A DNA stretch of 64,000 nucleotides from Phallus indusiatus (GCA_027605045.1 JAQFWX010000034.1:62001-126000), one strand, 5' to 3'. Positions 37,916-49,995 are shown, numbered from the stretch's first letter. The notes: generated by a model not told the origin, from the letters alone. Made by a program: numbers and translations.

Positions 37916-38914
37916 TCGTTGTGACAGCTTGAACGTACCCGCCACTGCCGAATATGTACAATGTCGCTTTATTTCTAGACTTTGTTTTTTTTTTTTTGGG
38001 GGGATAAACACATGAGATTATTCACTACGAAGAATCCATGCATGTAGATATACGTACAAGACCGCAACTAGGTTAAGCGACTTGAAGTTATATATCTATG
38101 TGTATATCAGCTAAAAGTCAAACTGGGCAAAATTTTGGAACTCATTACCAAGGCATTTTAGGGAAATTGAGTCAACTCATTGTCGTGGCCGCATGAAAAG
38201 GGAGTAAAAATAGGTATTAGTCTATCCGGTATAAATAAGTACCATATCCATCGGAAAACCCAGTAGCTCCGCTTCTAGTAAATGTCCCAATAGCCGGCAT
38301 CAGGCACCACTGGGCATAGCTAGCCCGACTAATGATACCTAAGTACTGGCTAAGTCATGTACCAACCTAAATATAGTCGTAACCGGTAGTTACCGATGCA
38401 TGATAATAGAGCGTATTGGGCAAGACCAGTAATTGCTATTGGTTTTTAATGGATCTCAATGGATTTCTAGTCTATGGGACGTTCACCGGAAGCCATCGTA
38501 CTCGGAAAGACAAAAACTTGAAACAAATTTTACTCTGTGACTGTGACCAGGCGCGCTTTTGGCCATCCGGGCTTGCCGTGGGTTCTCTATCATCATCGTT
38601 CGTTTTATCGTCCTGATTATATCAGTCAGCATTGAGTTTGTTGTTTTTAGGTCTCTTTACCGCTATTTATACAAGTCGTAATATCCAATGTAGGAAGATG
38701 AGAAGAACTCACGCACGGCGGGATGCTTTTTTGAGATGCATGTGCCCTATACCCATGTCCAATCGTCATGCGGGAAGTACAAACGTATGATGTTGGTAAT
38801 TATATTATTGATTTACATCGAAGTTCGCTAGTTAACATCTGACAATCAGTATGATATCTTGACACAAATCGTCCATCGTTAGAGGCACAACTGCAATATA
38901 CTAGGTTATAGGCT
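37916..38914. other. convergent 3' spacer
   Basis: Contains a T-run followed by G-run at 37987-38002 (possible polyadenylation area) and no gene signal. Confidence 0.5.
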
Positions 38915-39635
38915 TCAGGCATGTTTTTGAGCAGTATTGCGAACATCCTCTGCACCCTTCGCAACCTGACCAGCTGCACGCTCTTTTCCTTCTTCGGTTT
39001 TATCTTTTCCCCACGAGAACCAACCACTAGTCGCTTCTTTTGCTTTGTGGGCTTCGCGCTCTGCTTCCCTCTTTGCCTCATCTGTGTAACCCCCGATCGT
39101 ATTCTTTGCGCTTGTTAAACGCTCTTCCGTACCAACTTTAACGTCTCGAACGGCACTCTTCGTCTTGTCCAGGATAGATTCCCCGGACGCTTTAACCTTG
39201 TCTGCATCATGTTCGGCACGAGCCTATCCCAACGGCAAAAGGCAAAAGGGTTGACCATTTGAACAAAACGCAATGCTTGACAAAGCGCACGTACCTTCAC
39301 ATCCCTAGCAGCTGCTTCACTTTTCGCCTTTGTCACATCTCGAAGGTCTTGCGCTTCTTTCTTGACATCATCCATAGATGGCGGCTTCTCTCTCCTTGTC
39401 ATATAATACCCTATCCCTGCGAGAACGGCAACCCCGCCAACTAGTAAAGCGGTGTTACCACCAGCTGTCGCAGCTGTTTCTTTTTTGTCTCCACTTGATG
39501 GAGGTACAGTTGTCATATTCCGTCTCTGAGAAAACGAAAAATACATATGGATTTTGACATAGCACAAGAATGGAAACTTACGGCGACGACAGCTGAGCGG
39601 GCAGCAATTCTTGGGGTAAGTAGTCTTTGATACAT
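38915..39635 (-). CDS. small mitochondrial LEA-like helical protein
   Basis: Exon 1 is MYQRLLTPRIAARSAVVA, an arginine-rich amphipathic mitochondrial presequence. Next comes RRNMTTVPPSSGDKKETA, a hydrophobic segment LLVGGVAVLAGIGYYMT, then a long charged helix (SMDDVKKEAQDLRDVTKAKS, EHDADKVKASGESILDKTKS, AVRDVKVGTEERLTSAKNTI) ending with stop 38915. The 11-residue periodicity and Ala/Lys/Glu composition resemble group 3 LEA or apolipoprotein-like helices. Probably anchored in the inner membrane with the helix in matrix or intermembrane space. The exact role is unknown. Confidence 0.7.
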
Positions 39636-40276
39636 GGTGGTGGTGAAAGGTTTGTTGAACGGCTGGTGAAACAAATTGAGGAAAAGAAAAAGAAGTCTGC
39701 ATCCGCACGCTTTATCCTCACTCCGGTAATGACGATGTCATGGAATGACGTCACTCACGTATTCGTTGTGTTTCCACGTGACGACAGTTGGATCACGAGC
39801 GTCTAAGTGCAATTGCTCCCGCGAACTTGTTCCTTGCTTGTTGCTCAGTTTGCTATTCGACTTACACCATTTTCCAAGCGTTACAAGATTTGATACCTCA
39901 CTTCGGTGGGAAGAATTGGTTGTGCTCACAGTACCATCTCAAATTAATAGATTGACTATAAAAGTTTGTAGGAAGGAGCTTAGAGGCGTAATTTACGCAA
40001 CGAGTCGTGCCAGCGACTACGTACGTCCTAGGGTATGACATCTTATCTATCATCTAATTTTTTGTCTTTGGAGTTTATCGTTAACTAACAGGCGGATTGC
40101 AAATGTTCTCAAGATAATGAAACATGCTGTGCTGACTATCCCTCGGCCTCATGGCCTCGTCCGATGACTCTTGTATATTTTGAGAGTCACGCATTTCGCG
40201 TGACAACGCGACTGTTTCTTTCTTTTCATTCATCCCACCCAATATCTTATCAAAACCAAAAGCGGACAATTGATAA
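39636..40276. other. divergent promoter spacer
   Basis: Shared upstream region of the minus-strand mitochondrial protein and oxygenase copy A. A tgacgtca element lies at 39729-39760 as tgacgatgtcatgg...tgacgtcact, resembling a CRE/ATF site. No gene. Confidence 0.4.
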
Positions 40277-42947
40277 ATGGCTAACACAAACGATACTGAG
40301 CTGGCGAAGAAGGCTCTCATGGTGAGTGTCCGATAGCATCGTATTTAGAGTTTTGATATATTTGTTCTACTATACAATAGGAGGGTTTAAACGGCGCGTT
40401 GGATACTCTATTTGCATTTGAAGGAAGTTTCGCTTTTTTGACAAGAATGTCAGAGGCGGCAAATCCTTGCCCGGATATTGGTGGTATTGGCTTAATCGGG
40501 TTACCTCTTTCCGGTCACAACGCCAATTTGATCATCAAAAGCTCAATTCAAACAAAGACTCTGCCTAACAAAGAAGCTTGTGATACGTGGAAGATTGAAC
40601 CTCAGAAAGTCTCCTTTCAGAACAAAGAATGGGAGGCGTTCATTCATTCTGTGGCTATAAATGCGGTTTGCCCTGGATTAGGGATTCAAGCAGATAAAAC
40701 GCGATTTGAATGCCGACTGCATAAGCTTCTTCTCTATGGACCCGGATCTCAGTGAGTTCGTCATGTTCTTTCATCGCTTCCGGCGCTTATCGCGAACATC
40801 GTTACAAGCCCTCTTCATCAAGAGTAAGCCCCAGTTCTGATCATTCCATTTATTCCTAATTATTTCTCAGAAACCAAAGGGCTGATGGAGTGTTCGCAAC
40901 AATGATGATCGTACTTCCTTCGACCAACACAGGTGGCCAAATTCGTCTGTCCCACGGCAAGCAATCCAAGACGCTCGACCTCTCTCAAGACTCTATCGCA
41001 TCTACATTCATATTAGCTTGGTATCCCGATGTCGGTCAAAAAGCGAGACCCATTGCTTCGGGCTACCGCCTCGTCCTTGTTTACAATCTCGTCCATGAAT
41101 CAAACCCGGTCGATATTCCTAGTGTCTCTCATCTGGATCATCCAGCTCAAGATCTGCGCAAGATCCTAAGAATGTGGAAGAAAGGCGTATACGGGACGTT
41201 ACCTCAGGGCTTCTTTGTCGCATACCTTCTTAAGAGTGAACACGAGCTGGATACAATGTCTTTGAATGGCGTCGATGCACACAAGATTTCGCTTTTACGT
41301 GACCTCGCGAAGGAGCTGGGGTATACCATCTGCCTAGGCAACCTAACGGTCGAGATAACTGGGGATGCAAGTTACTCTGGTATCGGCATTAGCAGGTCAC
41401 ATAAGAAGGGATGCTATTCAGGTCCAGGCGGCGTCTGCACTTACGGCGGCTGTGCCAGCAATGTTTTCATTAAGGGGACTTACGATACTGAAATGAATAT
41501 CTCCAATGTTGTTGATTTAAATGGAGTACGAGTTCTCAACAATGATTGAGTGGTCGACGACAAGGAATCTCTCATTCCGGCGACTTTTCTCAACGATCTC
41601 GAGCCTGACAGGAAAGAACATAGTGGTTACACGGATAGCGTACGCGTTACTAACTTTTTTTCGACCTTTTGTTGTGTTATCTAATGCCCTTTTTGTAATT
41701 CAGTCCGCAGGCACATTGCGTTGTTGTAAGCCATAAATGCGTTAAACTTCACAAGATCTAGATTAATAGCAATCATAGGGTTTTGTCGCACAGTCATCAT
41801 TCTGATTCAGGAGCAAGATACCCTCGATGTGTATTGTTCAAAACACGCTGACGGTTTCGATTATGGGTTAAACCGCTTGGAGAAGCGTAATAATACGCTC
41901 GCATATGCTATGATCAGAAATCTTCGATCTCTGCCGAAAGAGAATGACAGTGGTGATGCAGACCGAGAACATCGAATTGCTGATAATGCAAAGTTCATGG
42001 TTGATTATGCATTAAGGTGGGAAGATTCTGAAATCTGGTCGGCGACTATGCAACATGCGGGCGGACTATACCTCAAAAATTTCGGCACAGATACTTATTT
42101 TGAAGGATGGGATAAACTCGTGCTTTCCAAGATTGACCAAGGGTATGTTACGACTTTCTATCAGAAAAACGCTTCAGAAAACAGCACTTCAAGGATTGCT
42201 TACTATCATTTTTTCCCTAGGCTTGAGTGTACTATTTCGAAAACGTCCCAATTGTCAGAACGCTTGGACTTTATTCATGCTATTCATGCGCATGCCACCA
42301 ATGGTGATAATCTCGTCTCGGAAGATTATTACCGAAAGAAAGTGATTACTGCGCTATCAGGGTACGAATTGGGCTCTCACCCCAACGATGTTGATGCACT
42401 CCTCCATTTGTGTCAAAAACGGGGTTTTGGTTTTGTGTATGATGTGTAATGTTTTTGTTTTTTTTTCCTTGTGCGCTGCCTGATTTTTTTTTGTCGTATC
42501 ATCTCTAGGTTGAAATCTACCAATTCAAACAACAAGAAACAGGTCTCTTTCGATTTTTGGCTTCATCTGGTTCGGTGTATAGTAGAGAAAAAAGGTAACC
42601 TTCGTGCGTCCCGTACTGACGACGACACTGCTAGAGAGGCCACACATTCTCAACAGTATCTTTTTTCGAAATTACCTTCAGGATCAGAAGAATCAGATTT
42701 TGGTTTGGTAGTGAAGCTCTGTCTGGACATCGTCAGTTCTCGATGGGATGTCCTGAAGATTGAAGTCGTCGAAGCGGCGAAATTGGAGCGTTTGGTCCAC
42801 ATTTTAGATGTCTGTTGTCTGGCCGGTTATCTCGAACCGTGTCGTCGTCTTCTTTATTCCGTCCGGAGGATAGATTCCCTTGCGCGCACTGATCTTTTGC
42901 CTGCTCGATATGAACCTCTTTGCATGTCGCTTGTTCCTGAATTATAA
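40277..42947 (+). pseudogene. 2OG-Fe(II) oxygenase-like paralogue A, broken
   Basis: Starts MANTNDTELAKKALM, then LFAFEGSFAFLTR and GIGLIGLPLSGHNANLI. Next come a jelly-roll stretch ending LLLYGPGSH, a 15-nt micro-exon (40809-40823), and VFATMMIVLPSTNTGGQIRL followed by AWYPDVGQKARPIASGYRLV. This resembles agaricomycete prolyl-4-hydroxylase-like oxygenases. An in-frame TGA at 41547-41549 interrupts it. Downstream exons (YCSKHADGFDYGLNRL, SFDFWLHLVRCIVEKK) match copy B, but a small deletion at about 42944 creates an early stop, so the Cys-rich C-terminal domain present in B is missing. In the micro-exon the expected HxD motif reads HQE, and the distal His position is Gln. Confidence 0.7.
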
Positions 42948-43050
42948 GAAAGCACAATATCACTCTCGCGTCTCCGCCTTTCGGGATCTTTTCGAGATAG
43001 CTTGTACAATCATATTGTCACTGTATTCTCCGAACAAGTCGATCACTCAA

Positions 43051-43135
43051 GAGTACTCACGGCCCGGGAATAGGTACAAAGCGACAAAAGATTGAACATC
43101 AAAATACGGACGATGGACAACCTGTACTACACTAG
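43051..43135 (+). pseudogene. C-terminal stump of an oxygenase paralogue
   Basis: Frame reads STHGPGIGTKRQKIEHQNTD then DGQPVLH and a stop. The same stump (STHGPGTGTKRQKIEYQDTD) precedes copy C at 47046-47129. The KRQK-acid pattern resembles the basic C-terminal tail of copy B (KKRKRPYEFERGETIDLTKE), so it is probably the end of a lost paralogue. Confidence 0.45.
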
Positions 43136-43883
43136 TTACGATTATATGATGTACCTTTAAGGTTTCTCTGTGATTTTTTTTTTTCACAAGATATGCTATA
43201 TATTGAGTCATTTACACTACGCGACGGCAAAAACTGACGCCCATCCATACTTTGGGCTAGTCACGCCATTATGCGTGACAGCACGCTTTTTCGATTTTTC
43301 TCTTCGTCTCACGTATCAGTATCTTGTTGATTAGAAGTCAATTATTGACTAATGAGATTCTTGAACTCCATACATTCACTTACAAAGAACCACGACAAGC
43401 GTAAGACAAACAATATACCAGAAGATACCCTCGTGGTAAGTCACCTGAGTCCAATCATATACGTGATTTTTAGCGTGTTCTGCTATACAAATAGAATGAT
43501 TTGGAGGATGCTTTAAGCAGTCGGTTTTCATTCGAGGGGAGTTTCGCTTTTGCAATAAGAGTCGCACACGCACAAAACCCTTGCTTGCATATTGATGGCG
43601 TTGGCTTGATCGGGCTACCACTCTCGGACCGCGACGCGAGGTCGATCGTTGGATGCCCCACCCTAGTATCACATGGAGATAGTGCAAATTCTCTGGCTAG
43701 CGAAGACGTTGACGGCGCATGGGAGATTGAGCCTCAGAAAATCACCTTTCTGAATAAAGATTGGGAAGGGTTCGTCCGTACCCAGGCCGTGCAAACTGTT
43801 TGCCGTGGGTTAGGGATTCAACAAGGCCAAATTCTTCCTCGATGCGACCTGCATAAGGTGCACCTCTATGGTCCGGGATCTCA
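43051..43883. repeat. left unit of a tandem duplication (partner 47046-47879)
   Basis: About 830 nt around the start of oxygenase copy B (a paralogue C-terminal stump, promoter and first two exons) recur around the start of copy C with a few percent divergence. The repeat distance of about 4.0 kb equals one gene unit, showing that B and C arose by tandem duplication. Confidence 0.8.
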
Positions 43884-46848
43884 GTGAGCTCGCTATTTTC
43901 TTTCCATTTGCGATAATGTCTTCAACACTATTTCAAGCTCTTGTCTCCATCAACAGTAAGTCTCACCTTTGATTATCTTATCTTCATCTTTAACTTTTTT
44001 CAGAGCTCGAAATATGGACGGAATTTTCGGAAAAATGATTGTCTTCCTTCCTTCGGTTTACACGGGTGGCCAAATTGTTATGTCTCGCGGTACAAATTAC
44101 AAGATGTTCGATTTTTTTCAAGACTCTATTGTATACACCTCCATACTAGCCTGGTATACCGATGTTAACTACGAAGTAAAGCCAGTTACTTCAGGCTATT
44201 ATCTCGCTCTTTCATACAACCTCACCCATACGTCAACCACCCTACCAAAGCCTATCGTCTCCGATCTTGATCGTCCAGTTCAGAATCTTCGCAGAATCTT
44301 GAAAAAGTGGAATGAAGGAGAATATAAAAAATTGCCCAGAGACTCTTTTGTCGCATATCTTCTGGATCACAAGTACAATCAATTGGAACTACTCTCAGGC
44401 ACAACGTCTTTGAAGGGCACGGATGCACACAAGATCTCATTTTTGCGTCCCATCGCGGAGGAGCTGGGGTATATTGTCTGTCTTGGTAACCTAACTTACA
44501 CAATATCTGGAGAGGCGGATGACTCGGATTATATCGATAAACGGAGGTTTAAGACTTACTATTCACGTTCAGATGACTCGGACTGCGACCCTGCCGACAA
44601 GGTTTCTATGGGAGAGATTTATGAAAAGAGCATGAACATATCCTGCCTTGTGGATTTATATGGAATACAAATTCTCAACAATAAGTTATCAGTCAGCAAT
44701 GAATCTCTGGTTCCGGAGAGTCCTTTCAAGAACGTCAAACCTGACGAGAAAGATTACATTAATGATATGTGTACTAATGTATGTTTTGTTCTAACTTAAT
44801 TTTCTACTGTCGGTTCTTCTGATGATATTTTTATTTTCCAGCCCGACAATACATTGACTCATTGTAAGCCAAGGTAACGTCGTTGAATGGTAACAACTTA
44901 AACTGATCTAGAATCATAGATTATCGTCGCACAGTCGTCGTTTTAGTTCGAGAAGAAGATGCTGTCAATGTATTTTGTTCGAAAAACGCGGATGGCTTTG
45001 ACTATGTGCTTGGTCGCCTATGTAAAGGGTCAAATTTTGGGTATCCCACTGAAATGGATAAAAAGATCGCGTATGCTATGATCAGAAATCTCAAATCTCA
45101 ACCGAAGAGCAGTGATGCAACGCAACGAATTGCTCGAAATTCAAAAACTATGATCGATTATACATTGGCGTGGGACGATTTTGATATGTGGTTGGCGATC
45201 ATGGAGTGTGTTCGGGGCACACAATACCTGGAAGTTTTCGGTACAGGTTTCTATTTCGAAGCGTGGTGTCAATTCTCGTTTTCCAAAATTGAAGAACTTG
45301 AAGGGTATTATCTGTCACGACTGTCATTCAAAGAAAAAATCACTTATTATTATTGACTTTTCACAGGCTTGCCAGTGCAAGTGCTATTATTACGCAAATA
45401 ACTCAACTTCGAGAACGTTTGAATTTCATTGATGCTATCCGCGAATTTTCTGCCACGATGGATGAAACCATTCCGGAAGATTGGTACAAACAGAAGTTGA
45501 TTGAGGCCTTGTCCACATTCCAAATGACGTCTTGTTCTGAAGATGCTGATGCGCTTATCTATGTGATTTCAACATGGGGTTTGCGTCTTGTATTCGAGAA
45601 GTATGTACTGTTTCTTTTTTCAGCCCTTGCCTTTTTTTATGTATTCTTTTCAGGGTGATACACCCGAAGAGCCAGAAACGAGACTCTTTCGATTTTTGGC
45701 TTCAGCTAACTCGAACCTTGGTAGAGAAGAAAACCACCCTCTGTGTACCCGAAGCTGAGGCCAGCGACAACGACGAAAAAATCTCTCGGTCTCAACATGA
45801 AGATTCACCAGAATTATGTCTAGAATCGGAATTCAATACAGTATTGAGCCTTTGTCTCAATACCATGGCTCCGCAATGGAACGATGTACGCCGTAGCACC
45901 CGGGCCGATATTCATACCCCTACAGACGATGTAGAAATACAAACTGAGAGCATAGATCGCATTATTCAAATTTTGGATGTCTGCTTTTTGGCTGATTGTT
46001 TGGAACCATGTCGACAAGTTCTCGATTCTGTTCTGACGATAGATTCCCGGCCCAAGGCGAGCACTGATATTCTTCCCTCACGATTCAAGTCTCTTTATAT
46101 TCCTCTTGTTCCTAAATTTATCGATCTCTTGCGAAAGCACAATGTCGCTCTTACGGTTTCGCCTTTCGATTCGTTCTCGATAAACCTTATTCGATTATAT
46201 CTTCAGTATATTCTCGGATCGTGTCAATCGCTTACCCCCGAAGTATCAAAGCTTCAAAAGGTTGGATGTGCCAGCACCTGTAAAACCTGTAGTGAATTAG
46301 ACCGCTTCATGGTAAACATTAACCCGAACAGGATTACGTTCCGAATGAACCCATCTCTTCGCTATCACTTGGAAGGACGCCTATCCCAAACATGCCTGAA
46401 GCGTTGTAATTGGATTACTACCCGAGATGGGAGGTTTCAAGTCACTAAAAAGAATGACTATTTCACGAGCATGAGTTGGGAGGGACGGAAATCGGCTGCG
46501 TTGGACTTTTTAGGCTCTTTCGGAGATGATATTATTTTGCAAGCGGTTATGGGACCGGTATGGGATGACGTCTCAGCGGCTTTGGAAGGTGTCAGGCCGT
46601 TTGTTTCTAATGTTCATCATCTCGATGGTACGACGACATCCCCAGCACAGGTCGCACCACGCCCTTTTAACGGTACAGTCAATACCCTCCCAGCTCACCC
46701 TTCGAATCCCGTTCCAAATCCAGTACAAGACCAAGCACTTCAATGCCATACGAAGGCCTCTAATGAGAACGACAGGGTGAACAAAAAGCGAAAAAGACCG
46801 TACGAGTTTGAACGGGGTGAAACCATCGATCTCACAAAGGAGGATTAA
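43352..46848 (+). CDS. 2OG-Fe(II) oxygenase-like paralogue B, complete but with degenerate active site
   Basis: Exon 1 43352-43435 (MRFLNSIHSLTKNHDKRKTN), exon 2 43495-43883, an 18-nt micro-exon 43938-43955, exon 4 from 44004, then further exons to 46848, about 1000 residues. The oxygenase-like half has FEGSFAFAIRVAHAQNPCLH, GKMIVFLPSVYTGGQIVMSR and AWYTDVNYEVKPVTSGYYLA. The expected HxD reads HQQ, the distal His is Tyr and the 2-oxoglutarate Arg is Tyr, so it is probably not an active dioxygenase. The C-terminal half has helical blocks (FDFWLQLTRTLVEKK), a Cys-rich segment (GCASTCKTCSELDRFM ... TCLKRCNWI) that may bind zinc, and a tail KKRKRPYEFERGETIDLTKE with a nuclear-localisation-like patch and an IDLT SUMO-interacting-like motif. 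Unbroken, so likely expressed. Confidence 0.78.
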
Positions 46849-47045
46849 TCAAAAAAATGTTCGTAATAGTTTAATACTTTATATTGGAAATCACTAATTC
46901 ATGGCGCATCATAGCATCGATGTCTGTCGGCTAAATTACTAGATTGCATTTTTGGCCTTTTCATAAAGAAAATATTAATGTAGATACACCACGTCGTCGC
47001 TGCACGACACGCGATTCATATACTGTGATCTGTGAGGTAGAAAGA

Positions 47046-47879
47046 AGTACTCACGGCCCGGGAACAGGTACAAAGCGACAAAAGATTGAATATCAAGACA
47101 CGGACGATGGACAACCTGTACTACACTAGTTACGATTAATGATGTACCTTTAAGGTTTCTGTGATTTTTTTTTTCACAATATGACATGCGATATTTTTGA
47201 GTCATTTACACTACGCGACGGCAAAAACTGACGCCTATCCATACTTCGGGCTAGTCACGCCATTACGCGTGACAACACGCTTTTTCGATTTTTCTCTTCA
47301 TCTCACGTATCAGTATCTTCTTGATTAGAAGTCAATAATTGACTAATGGGATCCTTGAACCCCGTCCAATCAGTTGCAAAAAACCACGACAAACATAAGA
47401 CAAACAATATACCAGAAGGTACCCTCGTGGTAAGTCATCTGAATCCAAATCATATATACATGTTTTAAAGTGTTCTGCTATACGAATAGAATGATTTAGA
47501 AGATGCTTTGAGCAGTCGGTTTTCATTCGACGGGAGTTTCGCTTTCGCGATAAGAGTCGCACACGCACAAAACCCTTGCTTGCATATTGATGGCGTTGGC
47601 TTGATCGGGTTACCACTTTCGGACCACCACGCCAGGTCGATCATTGGATGCTTGGCTCCAACGTCACATGGAGATGGTGCAAATACTCTGGTTGGCAAAG
47701 ACGTTGGCGGGGCATGGGAGATTGAGCCTCAAAAGGTCACATTTTGGAATAAAGATTGGGAAGGGTTCATCTATACCCAGACCGTGCAGACTGTTTGCCG
47801 CGGGTTAGGAATTCAACAAGGCCAAATTCTCCCTCGATGCGCCCTGCATAAGGTACACATTTATGGTCCCGGATCTCAG
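47046..47879. repeat. right unit of the tandem duplication (partner 43051-43883)
   Basis: Carries the paralogue stump (47046-47129, stop after DDGQPVLH), the shared promoter with its T-run, and exons 1-2 of copy C. See the left unit. Confidence 0.8.
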
Positions 47880-49038
47880 TGAGCTTCCCATGTTCTTTTA
47901 TCCGAGACATCCTCGTTCTTAACATTATTTCAAGCTCTTTCCCCCATCAACAGTAAGCAGCAGCTCCGATTATCTCATTTTCGTATTCAATTTCTTCTTA
48001 GAAGTCAGAAGATGGATGGAATCTTTGCAACAATAATTGTGTTCCTCCCTTCGGTTTATACGGGTGGCCAAGTCTCTATGTCTCACGATGCAAATTACAA
48101 GATGTTCGATTTTTCTCAAGACTCTATTGTATTGAAGAGCGCGTCTCAGGAGTAGGCAGAGACGGAGAGGGAACCAGTGTAGTGTGTAGGATAGAGATTG
48201 TAGAGTAGTTTTGAGAATAAAGAGAAGCTTTTCGCAAAAGAGGGCTTTTGTGAGTGTAAACAAGGGATAATGAGATGATATTCTGCGTCGAAAACGACGT
48301 CTTTTTATATACAATTTGAGGAGAGTGTTTTACTAAGCTAAATAACTACGGATTTCGCGGCCCAGGGTCAAAATGTCAAGGAAAACAAGGAAACGAACAA
48401 AAGGAGTTTAGAAAACTGTTAAATAAAATGTAAACTAGTCAAAAGTAGTCAAAAGCGCTTCGCATAGGCATAAATTTGTAAGAAAATGAGAAAATGGAAA
48501 GACGGAATTGAATTTAAAGAGATTAGAGCATTCTTCCCTTAATAATCCCATTTAATTTGCTACTCCGTAACACGGAATCGTCTTGTAGCGAATTTCCAAT
48601 GCTTTCTTCGTCCGTGGCACACGCATATATCGAGATTCGAGTTTTATTGACCACAAATTAGCTCGTTGCGCTGGGCTGTGCAGCACAGGTAAACGGCGTC
48701 TATTCCCATGTTCGCCTCGTAAGTCGTTCTCGTCCTCAACAGTATACACCTCCATATTAGCCCGGTATATCGATGTTGACTATGAAGTAAAGCCAGTTGA
48801 TTCAGGCTATTGTCTCGCCCTCTCATACAACCTCATCCATGTATCCCCCACCCTTCCAAAACCGATTGTCTCTCAACTAGAACGTCCAGCTCAAAATCTT
48901 CGCAGAATTTTGAGGGGGTGGAATGAAGGCGTGTACAAAAATTTGCCCCGGGACTCTTTTGTGGCCTATATTCTCGAGCACCAGTACAGCAAACAGGAGT
49001 TGCTTACCGGCATGACGTCCTTGAAGGGCATTGATGCA
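47346..49038 (+). pseudogene. 2OG-Fe(II) oxygenase-like paralogue C, destroyed by two retroelements
   Basis: Exon 1 MGSLNPVQSVAKNHDKHKTN, exon 2 NDLEDALSSRFSFDGSFAFA, a micro-exon giving SHSFPHQQ, then MDGIFATIIVFLPSVYTGGQ up to FDFSQDSIV. A 609-bp solo LTR interrupts the exon at 48133, and the reading resumes at 48745 with YTSILARYIDVDYEVKPVDS and LRGWNEGVYKNLPRDSFVAY. It is cut again after GIDAH at 49038, where the copia LTR begins; the rest of the gene is not in the window. HxD reads HQQ, the distal His is Tyr and the Arg is Cys, as in copy B. Confidence 0.85.
48133..48741 (+). mobile_element. solo LTR, 609 bp, TSD GTAT
   Basis: Begins TGAAGAGCGCG and ends CTCAACA (TG...CA). It is flanked by GTAT at 48129-48132 and 48742-48745, and splits the continuous coding sequence seen in copy B. 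No coding capacity. An internal inverted pair cgtcgaaaacgacg lies near 48291. Related in sequence to the LTR that starts at 63545. Confidence 0.8.
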
Positions 49039-49266
49039 CATGTTGAGTTACAGTCACGCCGTGACTACGTGACTATAGTTACTGTAAATAGTACTTACGC
49101 GCACGCGCCTAATTTCCTCACTCGTGTCATTACACGTAGTGAGGTACGTTCGTTATATTTTAGTTTCTCATTATTTCCTTATTGACAATGTACCTAGCTA
49201 TTATTCTTTAGGTACGCAATCATAATATCACTCGTGTCATTACACGTAGTGAGCTATTATTCTTTA

Positions 49267-49279
49267 GGTTATGGGCCCT
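49267..49279 (+). other. copia primer-binding site (initiator-tRNA anticodon arm)
   Basis: ggttatgggccct is one mismatch away from the complement of the initiator methionine tRNA anticodon arm (ggttatgagccc). Copia elements of flies and fungi prime from a half-tRNA of this kind. It directly follows the probable end of the LTR. Confidence 0.5.
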
Positions 49280-49359
49280 GCGCTACAGTTTTAAGAACTG
49301 TCAAAAGCCCGCTTAATTAGAAGAAGCTCATACCTGACCGAATCACTAAAGCGTGATGT

Positions 49360-49994
49360 TGTCAGGGTACGCTACCGCGTCCCCTCATTTTTCCTTATTA
49401 TTATCATCGGTATATATCTATTTCTATCTTATTTACATTTCCCGTGCATTACCTCTACTTTCCGTTTATTCTCTCCGTCCATATTTCACCTTCTCTACTC
49501 GCGCGCGTTGCGCGCTCGTACCTGGCGTGATGCCCATGACATCACGTCGCTTAGGCTCGGCTTGGGCGCCTAGCACTTAGCTGTGTCAGGGCCGCACGCT
49601 GTCAGGGTACGCTACCGCCGTCTCTCATTTTCTTATTTATTATCATCGGCATCGTTTCTTTTCTATTTTATTTATCCTTTCCATATTTTACTTTCACTCT
49701 CCGTTTCCTTGTTCTGTCTCTATTTCACTTTCTCTACTCGCGCGCGTCGCGCGCTCGTACCCGGCGTGATGTCTGTGACATCACGTCGCTTAGGTTTGGC
49801 TTGGGCGCCTGGCACTTAGTTGTGTCAGGGCCGCACGCCGCGTCGTCGTTTTATGTATATAGTAGCTGTACCTAGAGTGAGGGTCCCTAAGCTTGTTCTC
49901 TTAGGATCCCCTCCCTCTAGGTGAGTAGTATAGTTATCTTCCAATATATTGCTTAGGATCCCCTCCCTCTAGTGTGAGCTGAGTAGCCCTGACA
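49360..49994 (+). mobile_element. chimeric double LTR (partial plus full) of the gypsy1 family, TSD GATGT
   Basis: 49360-49599 is the first 240 bp of a gypsy1-type LTR (tgtcagggtacgctaccg...). At once a complete 395-bp LTR begins (49600-49994, ending gccctgaca). GATGT occurs on both outer sides (49355-49359 and 49995-49999), so the pair behaves as one insertion in the copia leader, just at the gag start codon. The two LTR parts differ clearly from each other, so they do not come from one element. Confidence 0.8.
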
Positions 49995-49995
49995 G

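Noticed and set aside
43060..47100. Repeated ggtttct/T-run/actacgcgacgg blocks as a transposon end
   Set aside because: They lie at the same distance from the start of copies B and C and are explained by tandem gene duplication.
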